Assembly (NCBI GenBank): GCA_016928915.1
Contig: JAFGJT010000009.1
Coordinates: 1 to 60,346, forward strand
Origin: Candidatus Peregrinibacteria bacterium
GTDB taxonomy: Bacteria; Patescibacteriota; Gracilibacteria; UBA1369; PNNO01
Direction: 5' to 3'
Length of the DNA: 60,346 nucleotides
Made by a program: the position numbers and the translations under genes. Under the pieces are notes generated by a model, which saw nothing but the letters and a program-made list of their open reading frames with translations, was not told the DNA's origin and did not search any database. Positions 9,226-16,679 of the stretch are shown here, piece by piece (the first letter of the stretch is position 1; the number at the start of each line of letters is the position of its first letter).

Positions 9226-9741
9226 TTAAACAGTATAAAATAAAGATTCAACAAACGTGACGATTATTAGTGACATAAAGGCAATAATAAGCCCCAGAAT
9301 AGCGAATTTGATCATTTCCTTTCCCTTTGTCTGCAAATTCTGGTTTCCGTGAGAAATCATAAGAGTCATACCGCCGATAATAATCACAAGCAGAGCAAGC
9401 GAACCGATTGTCGTTGTTAAAAGTTTAATAAGTTTGATAATGAATTCACCAACAGCTCCTTTTTGCTTGGCATCGTCTTTAAGATATGTCTGGCCTTCAT
9501 CGATTTTTAAATATTGCGAAACATCAAATTTTACCTCTGATGGGGGTTTTGTGCTTGCTTCCTGAGCGGGAATTCCACCCGGTGTCGGGTCGGTGGGATC
9601 GTCATCATCAAAAGGCATGGAACCCGAACCCGTATCTCCTGCCGATACCTGCATTGTTCCTGCAAATATAACAAAAAACACAATAAATAATGCAGTTATT
9701 TTTGCTAGTTTGTTGGTATTTTGTGTTTTAGAATTGGACAT
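9226..9741 (-). CDS. T4SS pilin-like small membrane protein 5
   Basis: 171 aa. Signal peptide, GTMQVSAGDTGSGS junction, Asp/Pro-rich linker, then two membrane helices with the turn SHGNQNLQTKGKEM. It follows pilT by 11 bp and begins the paralogue run. VirB2/TrbC-family proteins are membrane-embedded subunits of conjugative pili, but no VirB4, VirB6 or coupling ATPase is seen here, so a true type IV secretion role is unproven. Confidence 0.72.
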   Translation of the reverse strand: MSNSKTQNTNKLAKITALFIVFFVIFAGTMQVSAGDTGSGSMPFDDDDPTDPTPGGIPAQEASTKPPSEVKFDVSQYLKIDEGQTYLKDDAKQKGAVGEFIIKLIKLLTTTIGSLALLVIIIGGMTLMISHGNQNLQTKGKEMIKFAILGLIIAFMSLIIVTFVESLFYTV

Positions 9742-9752
9742 TTCCTGAATGG

Positions 9753-10799
9753 TTATACATCTATCTCCGGCGGCATTAACGCCATTGCTTCGTCTTCGTC
9801 CACCAAATCCGATTCAATCAGATCGGTAAGGGATTTTTTCATTGTCTGCATGCCTTCCTGGGTGCTTGTTTCTATAACTGAATTTATTTGGTGGGTTGTG
9901 CTTTTTCGTATCATGTTTGCGATCGCGTGGTTTACGAACATGATTTCGTATGCGCCCAGACGGCCTTTTTTGTCTTTTGTTTTTAACAGGTTCTGCCAGA
10001 TAACAGCTTTTAGACATTCACCAAGCTGGGTTCTTACCTGATTCTGTTGTTCATGGGGAAACGCGTCTATTATACGGTCGATTGAATTTGCGGCTCCGTT
10101 TGTATGGAGCGTGGCAAATACAAGATGTCCGGTTTCTGCCGCTGTTATTGCCAGTGAAATTGTTTCAAGATCACGCATTTCACCAATTAAAATCACATCC
10201 GGATCTTCACGAAGTGAGGATTTTAGAGCCCTTTGAAAGCTTAATGTGTGCGTTCCAACCTCGCGCTGGTTTATTATGGATTTGTTGTTTTCGTGTATAA
10301 ATTCAATAGGGTCTTCAATTGTTATTATATGTTTTGCCGATGTTATGTTGATTTCATTTACCATAGCGGCAAGGCTTGTAGATTTACCTGAACTTGTGGG
10401 ACCGGTTACAATAACAAGTCCGCTTGGCATATCCGGTATTTTTTTTAGCTGCTGCGGAAGGTTTAATTCATCCATTGTATAGACTTTTGACGGGATTACG
10501 CGAAAAATTCCTCCCATGCCTTTTCGCTGCACGAAAACATTAGCCCTGAACCTTGAGATGTTTTCAATATCAACTGAAAAATCAAGATCAAGAGATTTCT
10601 GGAAATGTTTTGCCTGATCTTCGGTCATCATTTCAAGCAGGTATTCCTCCGCCATTTTTTTTGTCATTACATCATGCTCCTCAATTCTTATAAGATCTCC
10701 GTTAATGCGGAGTATCGGCTTGCTGCCGGTAGTAATATAAATGTCAGAGGCTTTATACTGGATTGCGGTCCTAAAAATTTTATCTAACTTTAGTGTCAT
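9753..10799 (-). CDS. pilT: PilT-like twitching motility / pilus retraction ATPase
   Basis: 348 aa, normal PilT length. The N-terminal PAS-like domain includes ASDIYITTGSKPILRINGDL. Walker A GPTSSGKSTSL lies about residue 130, followed by the Asp box (IITIEDPIEF), Walker B (DPDVILIGEMRD) and His box (TAAETGHLVFATLHTN). PilT depolymerises type IV pili using ATP. It leads an operon with five pilin-like genes instead of sitting next to the pilC cluster, which is unusual. Confidence 0.94.
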   Translation of the reverse strand: MTLKLDKIFRTAIQYKASDIYITTGSKPILRINGDLIRIEEHDVMTKKMAEEYLLEMMTEDQAKHFQKSLDLDFSVDIENISRFRANVFVQRKGMGGIFRVIPSKVYTMDELNLPQQLKKIPDMPSGLVIVTGPTSSGKSTSLAAMVNEINITSAKHIITIEDPIEFIHENNKSIINQREVGTHTLSFQRALKSSLREDPDVILIGEMRDLETISLAITAAETGHLVFATLHTNGAANSIDRIIDAFPHEQQNQVRTQLGECLKAVIWQNLLKTKDKKGRLGAYEIMFVNHAIANMIRKSTTHQINSVIETSTQEGMQTMKKSLTDLIESDLVDEDEAMALMPPEIDV

Positions 10800-10888
10800 T
10801 TTTCTTTTTGATTTATTTTGTTTTTTAAATCTTTATATTATATCACAAAAAAACATCGACAGCAAACCAAAAACTTTATTCAAATGGC

Positions 10889-11857
10889 TTATTTAAGGGA
10901 ATTTTTATGGATTTCGTCTATTAGTGCAAGCGCTTCATTTTCAGATACGACCTGAACCAGTCTTAATCTGTACTTTGCCGCATAGGGAAAGCCTTTTATA
11001 TATGCGGCAAGGTGTTTTCGCATTTCAAGCATGCCTTTTTTTTCTCCTTTTGTCTTAACGCTTAACTTAATATGTTTTTTTGCCAGTTCAAACCAATCAG
11101 GCAGCCTTTTTAGCTTTTTTGAACGGGGATGAAGCGTTTTGTAAATATGGTACATCAGCAGGGGATTGCCGAATGTGGCCCTTCCCACCATTATGCCGTC
11201 AAGGGTTTCAATATGAGAAAGCGCACTTTCGGGAGAATCAATGTCTCCGTTGCCGATTATTGGAATTTTAAGAAGTTTTTTTAAGCTGTAGGCGGGTTTC
11301 CAGTCCGCTTTGCCGCTGTAACCCTGCTTCGTTGTTCTGCCGTGCACGGTTATAAGCTTTGCTCCAGCTTTTTCAAGATTTAGACAGAATTTTTCAAATT
11401 TCGCCTTATCAAATTCCTTAAATCCAATTCTTGTTTTAACTGAAACCGGAAGCGAGGTATTTTTTGATACCTGATAAACAATTTCTGCAGCTAGTTCGGG
11501 AGTTTTTATCAGAGCCGAGCCGTGCTCTGATGCTACAACTTTTTTAGCCGGGCAGCCCATATTAATATCTATTCCTGCGGCATTCATATTTTCGACATAT
11601 GGAATCGCTTGAATAAAGTTTTCGGGTTTTTTGCCGAAAAGCTGAACAATGAGAGGCTGTTCCGTTTTATCGCATTTTATTTTTTTTTGTGAGGTTCTGC
11701 TTTTATATTTTAGCGCGTCAGCGCTTGTAAACTCGGTCCAGCAAATAACATTTGGAGTATATGTTTTAACAAGCTGCCTGTACGCCGAATCAGTATAGCC
11801 CTCCATGGGAGCCAGCGCCAAAATAGGCTTTGATAATTTGTTCCATGAAAATTTCAT
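10889..11857 (-). CDS. tRNA-dihydrouridine synthase
   Basis: 322 aa from the ATG at 11857; a start six codons earlier would run into the preceding gene. TIM-barrel FMN enzyme with LAPMEGYTDSAYRQL at the N-terminus, the catalytic Cys segment DINMGCPAKKVV, VSVKTRIGF, and the FMN-phosphate region GNGDIDSPE...GIMVGRATFGNP. It reduces uridines in the tRNA D-loop. The specific Dus class cannot be decided. Confidence 0.9.
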   Translation of the reverse strand: MKFSWNKLSKPILALAPMEGYTDSAYRQLVKTYTPNVICWTEFTSADALKYKSRTSQKKIKCDKTEQPLIVQLFGKKPENFIQAIPYVENMNAAGIDINMGCPAKKVVASEHGSALIKTPELAAEIVYQVSKNTSLPVSVKTRIGFKEFDKAKFEKFCLNLEKAGAKLITVHGRTTKQGYSGKADWKPAYSLKKLLKIPIIGNGDIDSPESALSHIETLDGIMVGRATFGNPLLMYHIYKTLHPRSKKLKRLPDWFELAKKHIKLSVKTKGEKKGMLEMRKHLAAYIKGFPYAAKYRLRLVQVVSENEALALIDEIHKNSLK

Positions 11858-11864
11858 GGCACCA

Positions 11865-12317
11865 TTATAAACCAAAAAGCCCCAAAAGCCAGTTATAGAA
11901 AGGATTAAGCCAGCCCATTAAAAATAAGGCCACAAGACCGCCCAGTATAAGAATAAAAATAATCGCCGTGATAATTATTCCTGTATTGCTTGATTTTTTT
12001 TCCGCTTTTTCTTCTTGCGGTAGCGTTGTGGTAGGTGGAGGTGGAGTAGTCTGTTTAACCTCCGGTGCAGGAGCGGGTTCCTGCTTGGCTTGCATATTAA
12101 GATTAAAAGCCGGTATCTCGTCTGTCGTTTCTTTTTGCCCCAGATTTTTATTTACATTATCCAGAATATCCAGAATTTCTTTGTTTTGCGGATCAACCGC
12201 CAGAATTTCTTCGCATCCCTCTTTTGCATTCTGCCAGTCTTTTTCGTCTGTCCATTTTTTTACCTTGTTAACGGCTTCTTCAAGCGTTACAAGTTCTGCT
12301 TCGTTTTGATCGGCCAT
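11865..12317 (-). CDS. Tail-anchored hypothetical protein with TPR-like N-terminus
   Basis: 150 aa. Residues 1-55 (EAVNKVKKWTDEKDWQNAKE...AVDPQNKEILDILDNV) resemble one TPR-type helical pair. A Pro-rich linker follows, and a C-terminal membrane helix (about residues 110-132) ends in an amphipathic segment. It sits 9 bp downstream of the next minus-strand gene, so both are likely co-transcribed. No catalytic function can be assigned. Confidence 0.7.
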   Translation of the reverse strand: MADQNEAELVTLEEAVNKVKKWTDEKDWQNAKEGCEEILAVDPQNKEILDILDNVNKNLGQKETTDEIPAFNLNMQAKQEPAPAPEVKQTTPPPPTTTLPQEEKAEKKSSNTGIIITAIIFILILGGLVALFLMGWLNPFYNWLLGLFGL

Positions 12318-12326
12318 ACTATAAAA

Positions 12327-12902
12327 TTAGAATTTATTTAAATCTATTTCGGCATCTTCATCTTCGATTTTTGGCAGCACGTTTTCAATGGCGCCCCAGT
12401 CACTGTCCTCAAGAGCCGGGACGATCAATGTAACTTTATCGCCAACTTCTGCCCTGAAATATGTTATTGAAGCCAGCAGCACCTTGTAGGCTTTTCCGCT
12501 TGTAATAACGTGATACTGCCCGTCTTCGTAAGTCAAAGTACCCACAATTTTTTTTCTTTCGGCCGGACCGATTTGTTTGTAAATAAACGATCCGTCGTCT
12601 TGAATTGTAAGCTTGAGCACATCACCGGGTATTAATTTTGATTTGCTGGCATAATTTGCCGGAACCGGATAGGTGCGTTTATCGGGACCGATCATATTCT
12701 GCCCGTCAAAAACTCCCTCAACAATTTGTCCTTCGGGGGAAACTGCGGTTTTAAGAGATGAAGCGGCTTTTTTGTATTTTTCTTTTACATCGGGAAGATC
12801 CCCGCCCATATCCAAAAGAAGCTGTTTTGCCGATCTTATGCTTGCTTCGGCGCTTTCGAGCATTTCATGAAGCAGCGCAATAGTATTTGATTTTTTAGCC
12901 AT
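12327..12902 (-). CDS. Conserved hypothetical cytoplasmic protein
   Basis: 191 aa, soluble. An N-terminal helical segment (residues 1-55) is followed by two beta-rich blocks: GVFDGQNMIGPDKRTYPVPANYASKSKLIPGD, then IVGTLTYEDGQYHVITSGKAYKVL, and an acidic tail (EDEDAEIDLNKF). The beta blocks suggest small barrel domains that could bind nucleic acid or protein, but I do not recognise the family. It is the first gene of a short minus-strand operon with the tail-anchored protein and probably dus. Confidence 0.65.
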   Translation of the reverse strand: MAKKSNTIALLHEMLESAEASIRSAKQLLLDMGGDLPDVKEKYKKAASSLKTAVSPEGQIVEGVFDGQNMIGPDKRTYPVPANYASKSKLIPGDVLKLTIQDDGSFIYKQIGPAERKKIVGTLTYEDGQYHVITSGKAYKVLLASITYFRAEVGDKVTLIVPALEDSDWGAIENVLPKIEDEDAEIDLNKF

Positions 12903-12989
12903 TTTATTTTTGTTAATTGTGTGTGTCTTAGTTTATTTAAGTATAACAAATTCTTACTTGAAATTCAATATTTCCTCCTTGCCAGACGC

Positions 12990-13355
12990 TTAAAATGCTC
13001 TTTTTTGTTTCCTTTTTTGCAGAAAATTTTCAAGAATCGCTCTTCTGGTAATCCCCACGTTTGAAAATATTCTGAATGTGAAAACAACCGTAGCGGCAAG
13101 GTACAAATCAAGCCCCAGCTTATCTCCCAGATATGTAATTGCAATAGCAAGAACAACGTTAAAAAACAGTCCGGAAATAAAAATTATTGCGTTATATCTG
13201 TCTTTTGTTACTTCAGCCCTTATTGCTCCAAAAAGCGCGTCAAGAATACCGATGCTTACAACAGCCGTATATCTTGTTAATTCAAGGGGAATAGGTATAT
13301 CAATCGCCAGACCGAAGATCACACCAAGTAATATTCCGATTAAAGCCCAAATCAT
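12990..13355 (-). CDS. Small basic protein, DUF1290 family
   Basis: 121 aa with three to four membrane helices and a basic C-terminal tail (RRAILENFLQKRKQKRAF). The sequence GILDALFGAIRAEVTKDRYN is the signature of the Sbp/DUF1290 family, often encoded with ftsQ/divIB, ftsA and ftsZ in Firmicutes and related bacteria. The upstream neighbour here is FtsQ, which fits. The role in division is not established in the family. Confidence 0.82.
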   Translation of the reverse strand: MIWALIGILLGVIFGLAIDIPIPLELTRYTAVVSIGILDALFGAIRAEVTKDRYNAIIFISGLFFNVVLAIAITYLGDKLGLDLYLAATVVFTFRIFSNVGITRRAILENFLQKRKQKRAF

Positions 13356-13389
13356 AAGTCAATTGTTAAATGTCAAATGTTAATTGTCA
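13356..13389. repeat. Short AT-rich intergenic repeat (AATTGTTAA/TGTCAAATG units)
   Basis: The 31-bp spacer between ftsQ and the DUF1290 gene is made almost entirely of AATTGTTAA and TGTCAAATG units. Related units occur at 26908-26967 and 41219-41249. They do not look like promoters or terminators of one type and may be a dispersed short repeat. Confidence 0.4.
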
Positions 13390-14298
13390 TCTTTTAAATA
13401 TCACACGATCGCCGTTTGCGCTAGAGATTCTTAAATCAATATATTCAATACTGTCGGTATAAATGTTCAATTTGGCCATTGCCTTTTTTAATTTGTTATA
13501 TTGTGTCTGCACGCTAAGCCCCATATCAAGCCAGATTGTAAAGTTGCGTTCGGTTTTTAAATGGAGCTCTCTTTCCCTCGGTTTATAATCCGCTTTTAAT
13601 ATTTTCATTCCAAAAATTTCTTCAAATTCGTAAATTGCGTTTAATATGTATTCAAGTTTTTCATGCGGGATTACGATTGTGTTTAATTCAAAAACTTTTT
13701 CACTTTTTAAATAAATAAACGGCAGATTTGGATTTTCGTAATCCTGCTGGGTAATAAGACCTATTTCGTTGATAAGAAATTTTTTCTGGGTTTCTCCAAC
13801 AGAATTGTATAAATTAGCGACTTCGGGATAGTTATAATATTCAAGAATAACCGTGTCGGGATATATTTTTTTAATTCTGATATTTTTTATTTCTTCATAT
13901 TGGCTCTTTATTGTGTTTTCGATTTTGGCCGTATCCAAAAAAACAAGATTTTTATTTTCATTTGCTTTTAAAAATTCCTCGAATTTTGAATTTTCCTGAA
14001 TAATGTCATCACCATAGATTTTCCAGTGTTTTATTAAAAATACATTTGTAAAAAGTGTTGTATATAAAATTGTTAATATCAACAAGCCCCCGAAACCCCA
14101 AAAAAGTATTTTTTTAAAAGGAAAAGCTTTTTTGTATGACAATTTAAGCTCTCCCGAATATTTTTTTCCTCCCGCCAGTTTTTTTAACGGTTTTTTATTG
14201 GAAAAAATTTTTCTATGGGAATAGGGCGAGCGGATTTCCTGAATACGCGTTTTGCCCAGGGGTTTTGGTTTTTTTCTTCTGCTCTTGAAAAAAGCCAT
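13387..14298 (-). CDS. ftsQ: FtsQ/DivIB-type cell division protein
   Basis: 303 aa from the ATG at 14298. A basic cytoplasmic N-terminus (about 75 residues) leads to one membrane helix (FWGFGGLLILTILYTTLFT), then a POTRA domain (IKHWKIYGDDII...IKNIRIKKIYPDTVILEYYNYPEV) and a beta domain ending IDLRISSANGDRVIFKR, the typical FtsQ C-terminus. It scaffolds the divisome by binding FtsB/FtsL. Its pairing with the DUF1290 gene supports the call. Confidence 0.85.
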   Translation of the reverse strand: MAFFKSRRKKPKPLGKTRIQEIRSPYSHRKIFSNKKPLKKLAGGKKYSGELKLSYKKAFPFKKILFWGFGGLLILTILYTTLFTNVFLIKHWKIYGDDIIQENSKFEEFLKANENKNLVFLDTAKIENTIKSQYEEIKNIRIKKIYPDTVILEYYNYPEVANLYNSVGETQKKFLINEIGLITQQDYENPNLPFIYLKSEKVFELNTIVIPHEKLEYILNAIYEFEEIFGMKILKADYKPRERELHLKTERNFTIWLDMGLSVQTQYNKLKKAMAKLNIYTDSIEYIDLRISSANGDRVIFKR

Positions 14299-14344
14299 AA
14301 TTAACAATTAAAAGCTAAAATTATCTTAACGCCGGTTAAACAAA

Positions 14345-14373
14345 TAAAAAAGGGAAATTTATTTTCCCTTTTT
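14345..14373 (-). terminator. Intrinsic terminator of the small-gene operon
   Basis: An 11-bp perfect stem (AAAAAGGGAAA / TTTCCCTTTTT) with a 5-nt loop is followed on the minus strand by TTTTTTATTTG. The stop codon of the 47-aa gene lies inside the stem. It separates the 14.36-15.38 kb operon from ftsQ. Confidence 0.75.
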
Positions 14374-14502
14374 AACGTTGAGTTTTTCTTCTCTTCGTGC
14401 GCGGGCTTTTGCCTTGTTCCTTCTGTGTCTTAATTTGCTTTTCGGGCGGGTATTGTTCATTGTGCTAAGCCCGTGCTGCTTGGAGTGCATTGCGTTTGTC
14501 AT
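14359..14502 (-). CDS. 47-aa highly basic small protein
   Basis: The start ATG at 14502 overlaps the TGA of the upstream 79-aa gene (ATGA), a standard coupling arrangement, and the stop lies in a terminator stem. The product is strongly basic (KSKLRHRRNKAKARARREEK) with a Met/His-containing N-terminus (MTNAMHSKQHG). It resembles a small ribosomal or RNA-binding protein in composition, but I cannot assign a family. Coupling and the terminator make it a likely real gene despite its size. Confidence 0.62.
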   Translation of the reverse strand: MTNAMHSKQHGLSTMNNTRPKSKLRHRRNKAKARARREEKLNVKKGK

Positions 14503-14738
14503 TTTGCCGGATTTAAATTTAAAGATTTAATAAATTCTTCTGCTTTAAGGGTATCCTGATAAATAAATTCAAAATACTCTGTTTCAACTTTATATAGTGT
14601 TTTTAGAATTTTGACAAGATCATCATAATTTAAATTATCAATAATCGCCATTAATTTTGTTCTTTCTTCGGGGGTAATAAAATTTAATACTTCAAGTACG
14701 TGTTTAATTTCCCGCTGTACAAATAACATTTTATCCAT
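14499..14738 (-). CDS. 79-aa hypothetical helical protein
   Basis: Small, mostly helical, soluble protein (MDKMLFVQREIKHVLEVLNFITPEERTK start, with repeated Leu/Ile heptads). It is coupled to the basic 47-aa gene by an ATGA overlap and starts 10 bp after the 211-aa gene. No known motif. Confidence 0.6.
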   Translation of the reverse strand: MDKMLFVQREIKHVLEVLNFITPEERTKLMAIIDNLNYDDLVKILKTLYKVETEYFEFIYQDTLKAEEFIKSLNLNPAK

Positions 14739-14748
14739 CGTTTTTTGA

Positions 14749-15384
14749 TTATTGTTGTAATTTTTGTTTCCTTTCCTCGCTATAGTCCTGAATTGCTCTA
14801 ACAGACGTAAAAACAGCTGCCCAAAGTAGTTCTACCGCTTTTTTGCCAACATATAAACCTGCTTTTGCCGTTCCTTCTATTCCTGCTTTTATTACACTGC
14901 CCAGTGCTTTTACTGTTTCTGCTGTTCCGAGGGCAATAGAAGTTACTATTGTTTTTGCTGCTCCGCCAATAGCCTCGGCCCATCCTTTTGCTCTTTCCTG
15001 GCGCGATTTACTGATCGCCTCAATTACCGGCGTATTATTTGCATCAATAGCTTGTTTTTCCGCTTTTTCCAGTTTTCTGCTTACAGATAACGCCCTTTTA
15101 GCTAACATTTGATTTGCTTTATTATGGTCAATTGCTGCCAGCTTTTCAAAATTATTTTCGTCCAACGCGTCAATATTAACAGCAATACCCTTGTTAAGGG
15201 TATTTAGTTCGTTTCTTGTTTCGGTTTCTGACGGAATTTGTTCCGGATTAATCACCCCTTCAATTTTTTCCTGGGTTTGGCCGATTTGATTTTGCACATC
15301 TGGCTCTTTTCCTGCCGGTGTTTTAGCTGCTTCAGTAGCTGTTCCCTGTACTTCCTGGTTTTTTGTTGTATCAGGTTTTGCCAT
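14749..15384 (-). CDS. Hypothetical protein with amphipathic C-terminal region
   Basis: 211 aa. The N-terminal ~75 residues are Gln/Thr/Glu-rich and probably disordered. The middle is helical and charged (ALSVSRKLEKAEKQAIDAN). The C-terminal part alternates Ala/Gly/Val (AIGGAAKTIVTSIALGTAETVKALGSV), suggesting an amphipathic or membrane-associated helix. It is the first gene of the three-gene operon ending at the terminator near 14345. Confidence 0.6.
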   Translation of the reverse strand: MAKPDTTKNQEVQGTATEAAKTPAGKEPDVQNQIGQTQEKIEGVINPEQIPSETETRNELNTLNKGIAVNIDALDENNFEKLAAIDHNKANQMLAKRALSVSRKLEKAEKQAIDANNTPVIEAISKSRQERAKGWAEAIGGAAKTIVTSIALGTAETVKALGSVIKAGIEGTAKAGLYVGKKAVELLWAAVFTSVRAIQDYSEERKQKLQQ

Positions 15385-15456
15385 AAATTTTTGTTTTAGA
15401 TTTCCTTATATTTTACCATAAATTAAACAAGCGAACAATGTTAAAACACCCACAAC

Positions 15457-15484
15457 TTGCATTTTTAGGGTTTTTAAGTACAAT
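15457..15484 (+). promoter_or_regulatory. Predicted promoter of rpmB
   Basis: TTGCAT at 15457-15462 and TACAAT at 15479-15484, 16 bp apart, lie about 35 bp before the rpmB start. The motif TAAGTACAA occurs twice in this leader (from 15475 and about 15505). Confidence 0.5.
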
Positions 15485-15519
15485 ACTAAGGCATTTAAAA
15501 TATCTAAGTACAAAAATAT

Positions 15520-15714
15520 ATGTCCAAAGTATGTTGTGTGACAGGGAAGAAGCCTGCAGTAGGCCATAATGTAAGCCATTCCAACCGAAAAACCAAAAGG
15601 AGATTTCTCCCCAATTTAATGTCAAAAAAGGTCTTTAATCCAAAGACCGGAAAATGGGAGAAACTGAGAATTTCAACTAACGGTCTCCGAACCCTTACAA
15701 AGAGGATGAAATAG
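15520..15714 (+). CDS. rpmB: 50S ribosomal protein L28 (bL28)
   Basis: 64 aa. The N-terminus MSKVCCVTGKKPAVGHNVSHS and the following NRKTKRRFLPNL are the conserved bL28 signature. The C-terminus ends NGLRTLTKRMK. One of the two N-terminal Cys positions is retained as CC, but no second zinc-binding pair is seen. It is monocistronic, with its own promoter. Confidence 0.95.
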   Translation: MSKVCCVTGKKPAVGHNVSHSNRKTKRRFLPNLMSKKVFNPKTGKWEKLRISTNGLRTLTKRMK

Positions 15715-15727
15715 CAATTGTTGATAA

Positions 15728-15755
15728 AATAAGGTATAATAAAATGATACCCTAT
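15728..15755 (+). promoter_or_regulatory. Imperfect inverted repeat before the PfkB kinase
   Basis: AAATAAGGTA and TACCCTATTT flank an 11-nt loop with one mismatch. GTATAATA lies at the left arm/loop border and could be a -10 box. It may act as an rpmB terminator-like hairpin or a regulatory site for the kinase that starts at 15765. Confidence 0.35.
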
Positions 15756-15764
15756 TTGTGATTT

Positions 15765-16679
15765 ATGCCAAAATATGATCTTGTCGCAATCGGAGGAGCA
15801 ACTGTTGACCACTTAAATGTTGTTGAGCATTTTCCTGAAAAAGATCAGAAAATTGTGCCTTTGTGGTCTTCGCTTCAGGGAGGAGGTCAGGCTGCAACAG
15901 CTGTCGCGGCCGCTGCCAAACTTGGTTTAAAAACCGCAATGGTAGGTACTGTTGGTGAGGGGCCAATAGGTGAATTTGCCATGGAAACTTTAAAAAAGGA
16001 GGGAGTGGATACATCTTTAATGGTACAGCAAAAAGGAAAGGCTCCGGCTTTATCAAGTATTATTATTGAAGATAAAATTGGTTCAAGAACAATCGTTGCC
16101 GACAGGGGACAGGTGAAAAATTTGCCCTTAAACGAGGAAATGTATGAAGCTATTAAAAATTGCAAAGTTGTTCATTCGGATGCGCATTTCCCGGAAGAAA
16201 ATATGGAATTAATCAAGTTCGCGCGTAAAAACGGGATACCTGTTTGTATTGATGCGGAGCCGCATACCCCCAACCATCGGGAGTTTGCGAAATTAGCGGA
16301 TATATTCATTGTATCCAGAAGGTTTGTTGAAAATCAGTTCGGCCATGATTATGAAAGAGCATTAAAAGAATATATTAATAATGGAGCAAAAATTGCGGTA
16401 GTAACACTCGGAAAGTACGGCGCAATAGGTGTTCAGAAGGAAGATATGGAGATTTATTCGGTTCCCGAATATGTAGTAGAGCCGGTTGTTGACACAACAG
16501 GCGCAGGGGATGTTTTTCACGGGGCATTTTTATATGCATGGCTTCAAAAATGGGATTTTAAAAAGATAATGAAGTTTTCAAATGTCTGCGCGAGTCTTAA
16601 ATGTCTAAAAATCGGAGGCAGACTTGGCATGCCAACGCTCGCCGAAGCTTTGAAAGCGCTTGAGGGTTGGAAATTTTAG
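15765..16679 (+). CDS. PfkB-family carbohydrate/nucleoside kinase
   Basis: 304 aa, the usual length for ribokinase-type enzymes. N-terminal substrate motif GGQAATAVAAAAKLG and C-terminal catalytic motif DTTGAGDVFHGAF near residue 245 (Asp is the catalytic base, GAGD the anion hole) are intact. The substrate cannot be inferred. It converges with the cyclase-like gene, overlapping by 4 bp. Confidence 0.88.
   Translation: MPKYDLVAIGGATVDHLNVVEHFPEKDQKIVPLWSSLQGGGQAATAVAAAAKLGLKTAMVGTVGEGPIGEFAMETLKKEGVDTSLMVQQKGKAPALSSIIIEDKIGSRTIVADRGQVKNLPLNEEMYEAIKNCKVVHSDAHFPEENMELIKFARKNGIPVCIDAEPHTPNHREFAKLADIFIVSRRFVENQFGHDYERALKEYINNGAKIAVVTLGKYGAIGVQKEDMEIYSVPEYVVEPVVDTTGAGDVFHGAFLYAWLQKWDFKKIMKFSNVCASLKCLKIGGRLGMPTLAEALKALEGWKF

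Noticed and set aside
7208-9741. Complete conjugative type IV secretion system
   Set aside because: Only pilin-like genes and pilT are present; VirB4, VirB6, VirB8-10 and a coupling ATPase are not seen.
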